Assembly (NCBI RefSeq): GCF_900021165.1 | Contig: NZ_FCOQ01000027.1 | Coordinates: 1-38,441, forward strand | DNA length: 38,441 nt | DNA from: Paenibacillus phocaeensis | GTDB lineage: Bacteria; Bacillota; Bacilli; Paenibacillales; Paenibacillaceae | Direction of reading: 5' to 3' | Shown: positions 36,149 to 38,441 of the stretch, piece by piece | How the letters are laid out: each line of letters opens with the position of its first letter | Position numbering within the stretch: the first letter of the stretch is position 1 | Position numbers and translations under genes: made by a program | Notes under the pieces: model-generated | Told to the model about the DNA's origin: nothing | The model's database searches: none | Seen by the model: only the letters and a program-made list of their open reading frames with translations

Positions 36149-37078
36149 GGAATGTGTTCGAAATTTCATATAGATTAGGGGCGTGAACGGGCAACGAGCG
36201 CAATTATGTATGAAAAACCGAATAGATTACCGTACTTTGGGTCCTTCGCAACACAATGTATCTGAAAAATCGAATACATTCGGGCGGATTTGGTAACTTT
36301 GGCGGAATGTATTCGAAATTTCATACAGAGTAGGGAGTTGGACAGGCAACAGGCGCAATTATGTATGAAAAACCGAATAGATTACCGTACTTTGGGTCCT
36401 TCGCAACACAATGTATCTGAAAAATCGAATACATTCGGGCGGATTCGGTAACTTTGGTGGAATGTGTTCGAAATTTCATACAGAGTAGGGAGTTGGACGG
36501 GCAACAGGCGCAATTATGTATGAAAAACCGAATAGATTACCGTACTTTGGGTCCTACGCGACACAATGTATCTGAAAAATCGAATACATTCGGGCGGATT
36601 CGGTAACTTTGGTGGAATGTGTTCGAAATTTCATACAGATTAGGGAGTTGGACGGGCAACGAGCGGGATTATGTATGAAAAACCGAATAGATTACCGTAC
36701 TTTGGGTCCTTCGCAACACAATGTATCTGAAAAATCGAATACATTCGGGCGGATCTGGTAACTTTGGTGGAATGTGTTCGAAATTTCATATAGATTAGGG
36801 GCGTGAACGGGTAACAGGCGCAATTATGTATGAAAAACCGAATAGATTACCGTACTTTGGGTCCTTCGCAACACAATGTATCTGAAAAATCGAATACATT
36901 CGGGCGGATTCGGTAACTTTGGCGGAATGTATTCGAAATTTCATACAGATTAGGGAGTTGGACGGGCAACAGGCGCAATTATGTATGAAAAACCGAATAG
37001 ATTACCGTACTCTAGTCCTTCGCGACACAATGTATCTGATAAATCGAATACATTCGGGCGGATTTGGCGATTTTGACG
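36149..37078. repeat. Six tandem copies of a 155-bp repeat
   Basis: Units begin at 36149, 36304, 36459, 36614, 36769 and 36924, an exact 155-bp period; the last unit is one base short and diverges at its right end. Each unit has three related motifs: A (GTTCGAAATTTCATA), B (TGTATGAAAAACCGAATAGA) and C (TGTATCTGAAAAATCGAATA), A being inverted relative to B and C. Motif B is identical in all six units and C in five of six, while the spacers vary. 155 is not a multiple of three, so no frame reads through the units consistently and the array is not coding. I cannot assign it to a known repeat family. Confidence 0.95.
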
Positions 37079-37132
37079 AAAGGGATAATCCTGTAAAGGC
37101 AATAGCAGAGACCCCAAGGTCCCGTTACCACT

Positions 37133-37525
37133 TTAAAAAGCGGCTTCGATATGTTCCAGCGTCGTTTCCATGTCCCTGCCGAAGGTTACGGCAATTACGT
37201 CAAATCGAATGTTTGCGTCGGATTGTCCCGTACGATGAAGATACACGGCGGCCGTATCGCGAACTTGCTTGATTTTGCGGGCCGTGATTGATTCGGCCGG
37301 CGTGCCGAAAGCCGCAGCCTGTTGGCTGCGGCTTCGCACTTCTACGATGACAAGCGTGTTTCCTTGGCGGGCGATGATGTCGATTTCTCCAGTGCGGCAG
37401 CGCCAGTTCTGCTCCAAGAGGATAAACCCTTGCGACAACAGGTGCTCGCAAGCCACCTGTTCCGCTTTGCGGCCGCGGTCTTTTCGCATGTCCATTCTTC
37501 GCCCATTCGCCTCGTGGTTACTCAA
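37133..37525 (-). CDS. yraN: YraN, UPF0102 family endonuclease-like protein
   Basis: A 130-residue protein with the UPF0102 signature (GRKAEQVACEHLLSQGFILLEQNWRCRTGEIDIIARQGNTLVIVEVRSRSQ). GEIDII and VEVRSR hold the E, D and E-x-R residues of a restriction-endonuclease-like (Holliday-resolvase-type) fold. The biological role is not settled. TTG at 37525 follows AAGAGGG by 7 nt and overlaps the preceding gene by 8 nt; ATG at 37495 or 37489 (MDMRKDRGRK) would give a shorter but still complete domain. The repeat array begins 54 bp downstream. Confidence 0.9.
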   Translation of the reverse strand: MSNHEANGRRMDMRKDRGRKAEQVACEHLLSQGFILLEQNWRCRTGEIDIIARQGNTLVIVEVRSRSQQAAAFGTPAESITARKIKQVRDTAAVYLHRTGQSDANIRFDVIAVTFGRDMETTLEHIEAAF

Positions 37526-37823
37526 GGAACAACCCTCTTTCCGCCATTTTATCGGATCTATAAATAAAGGTCAGAATTTCGGCAACCAAGTCATACAATT
37601 CGGTGGGAATCTGCTGGTCCAGATCCAGCTTGGACAACACCTCAACTAAAGCGGCATCCTCCTGAACCGGGATCCCGTGCTCTAAGGCTGCATCCAGAAT
37701 CCGGTCCGCAATGAGGCCCTTGCCTTTTGCCACGACGACCGGAGCGTCGCCCTGGCCCGGATCGTATTTGAGGGCGACCGCTTTTTTGAAAGCCAAGTCA
37801 GAGGTTTGCCGTTTCTCCTTCAT
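37518..37823 (-). CDS. fhlB: FhlB/YlqH, stand-alone FlhB C-terminal-domain protein
   Basis: A 101-residue soluble protein that aligns with the post-cleavage cytoplasmic half of FlhB (AVALKYDPGQGDAPVVVAKGKGLIADRILDAALEHGIPVQEDAALVEVLSKLDLDQQIPTELYDLVAEILTFIY). It has no membrane part and no NPTH; it begins where FlhB continues after that motif. The same gene (ylqH) lies near sucCD in B. subtilis. The role is unproven; it may substitute for or modulate the cleaved FlhB fragment. The start overlaps the upstream gene by four bases. Confidence 0.9.
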   Translation of the reverse strand: MKEKRQTSDLAFKKAVALKYDPGQGDAPVVVAKGKGLIADRILDAALEHGIPVQEDAALVEVLSKLDLDQQIPTELYDLVAEILTFIYRSDKMAERGLFLE

Positions 37824-38441
37824 ACGCGGTAATCCACCCCTTTGTACACACTAGGCGCATAGGACATGGGCAGGCTGAAATCGGCCTCGGCACCATCCGC
37901 GCCATCCGGCGGAATCAAAGGCTCGGTTTTCAGCGACAACAACCGGTACCCCGCTGTCTCCAACGCCTCGCTTACTTCCTCCTGGCGAGATTCCAGAAAT
38001 GCCCCGGTGGCTTCTTTTTCGCTGTAGATCTTGAGCAGCACCTTCTTGTCCGCAATCTGCACGTCCACCATGATTTGCCCCAACGCCTTCATCTGCAAAT
38101 CGAACCACAGTCGGCAGTTCGCCGGATCCAGCTCCCCTTTGCGTCCACGCCGCGATTCGATGTGCACAGCCGCAGTTTGTCGGCCGTCCGGGCCGAGTAG
38201 AGGCAAGAACATCGTGACCTGCGCGAACGGCGCGGTCCGGTCGGTGTTCAGCAGCAGCTGTTGTCCCGTCAGCTGTTGTACGAGCTGGCGCGCCGCCTCC
38301 TGGAGCGGCGCGGGCAGATCGTCTGAGGCCATCGCCTGCAGGAGAAGGCCCTTCAGCGTCTCATGCGCGGCCGTTTCCGGCGTTGCGACGGCCGGCATGC
38401 TGCCGCGCACGGCAGCGGCGGCATCCCCGGCGCCCGGCGGG
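37820..38441 (-). CDS. YlqG-like protein with FliK/Flg_hook-like C-terminus (partial, start outside window)
   Basis: The last 206 codons of a longer gene; the frame is open to the right edge. The segment DPANCRLWFDLQMKALGQIMVDVQIADKKVLLKIYSEKEATGAFLESRQEEVSEALETAGYRLLSLK has the pattern of a FliK-type Flg_hook domain, and the Ala/Pro-rich part upstream resembles a disordered ruler region. In B. subtilis ylqG precedes ylqH in the same order. The stop overlaps the fhlB start (ATGA), which suggests the two act together. Function unknown; hook-length or export control is an inference. Confidence 0.75.
   Translation of the reverse strand, partial: PPGAGDAAAAVRGSMPAVATPETAAHETLKGLLLQAMASDDLPAPLQEAARQLVQQLTGQQLLLNTDRTAPFAQVTMFLPLLGPDGRQTAAVHIESRRGRKGELDPANCRLWFDLQMKALGQIMVDVQIADKKVLLKIYSEKEATGAFLESRQEEVSEALETAGYRLLSLKTEPLIPPDGADGAEADFSLPMSYAPSVYKGVDYRV

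Noticed and set aside
36149..37078. CRISPR array
   Set aside because: Units are 155 bp with conserved rather than unique intervening sequence, and there are no cas genes nearby.
36919..37272. Plus-strand ORF of 117 codons through the last repeat unit
   Set aside because: It reads repeat DNA then the antisense of yraN, has no ribosome site, and its frame is not kept between units of 155 bp.

Overview
The window looks like a chromosomal segment of a motile, endospore-forming member of the Bacillales, most likely Paenibacillus or a close relative. Three things support this: the gene order flgB-flgC-fliE ... flhA-flhF-flhG-cheB next to hslVU, trmFO, topA, dprA and sucDC; the protein sequences; and the use of FliY (a CheC-type phosphatase fused to FliN). 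Nothing in the core genes suggests recent transfer. The genus is an inference; the order-level assignment is firm.

Layout. (1) Positions 1-22570, minus strand: one almost continuous fla/che operon read right to left. It runs flgB, flgC, fliE, fliF, fliG, fliH, fliI, fliJ, a MotE/YlxF-like gene, fliK, flgD, a TIGR02530-type gene, flgE, flbD, fliL, fliM, fliY, cheY, fliO, fliP, fliQ, fliR, flhB, flhA, flhF, flhG and the first 176 codons of cheB. Many junctions are 4-nt ATGA overlaps. The order follows assembly: rod and MS/C-ring parts first, then export ATPase, hook parts, switch, export gate, and finally placement and chemotaxis regulators. (2) 22571-22996: leader region of the operon with two perfect Spo0A-box heptamers, and the terminator of the hslVU transcript. 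(3) 22997-30043, minus strand: hslU, hslV, trmFO, topA, dprA. A GC-rich hairpin element sits between trmFO and hslV. (4) 30065-32285, minus strand: sucC-sucD (TCA cycle) with a strong terminator. (5) 32286-32861: divergent control region with two good sigma-A promoters for comM (plus strand, 32862-34481). (6) 34508-35756, minus strand: a small cassette of one XRE-type repressor and two membrane proteins, with a recognisable promoter and operator. (7) 35757-37132: no gene; it holds the promoter and operator of the cassette, a terminator and six tandem copies of a 155-bp repeat. (8) 37133-38441, minus strand: yraN, a stand-alone FlhB C-terminal-domain protein (FhlB/YlqH) and the end of a YlqG-like gene with a FliK-like C-terminus.

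Most unusual content. The 155-bp tandem array at 36149-37078 matches no element family I can name. Each unit carries three related ~23-bp motifs, one of them inverted, and the two base changes seen within the predicted pairing arms keep G-U pairing on the plus strand only. Other points worth checking are the Spo0A boxes ahead of flgB, the empty codV and codY positions in an otherwise Bacillus-like cluster, the unusual HslV N-terminus, and the likely TTG starts of several basal-body genes.
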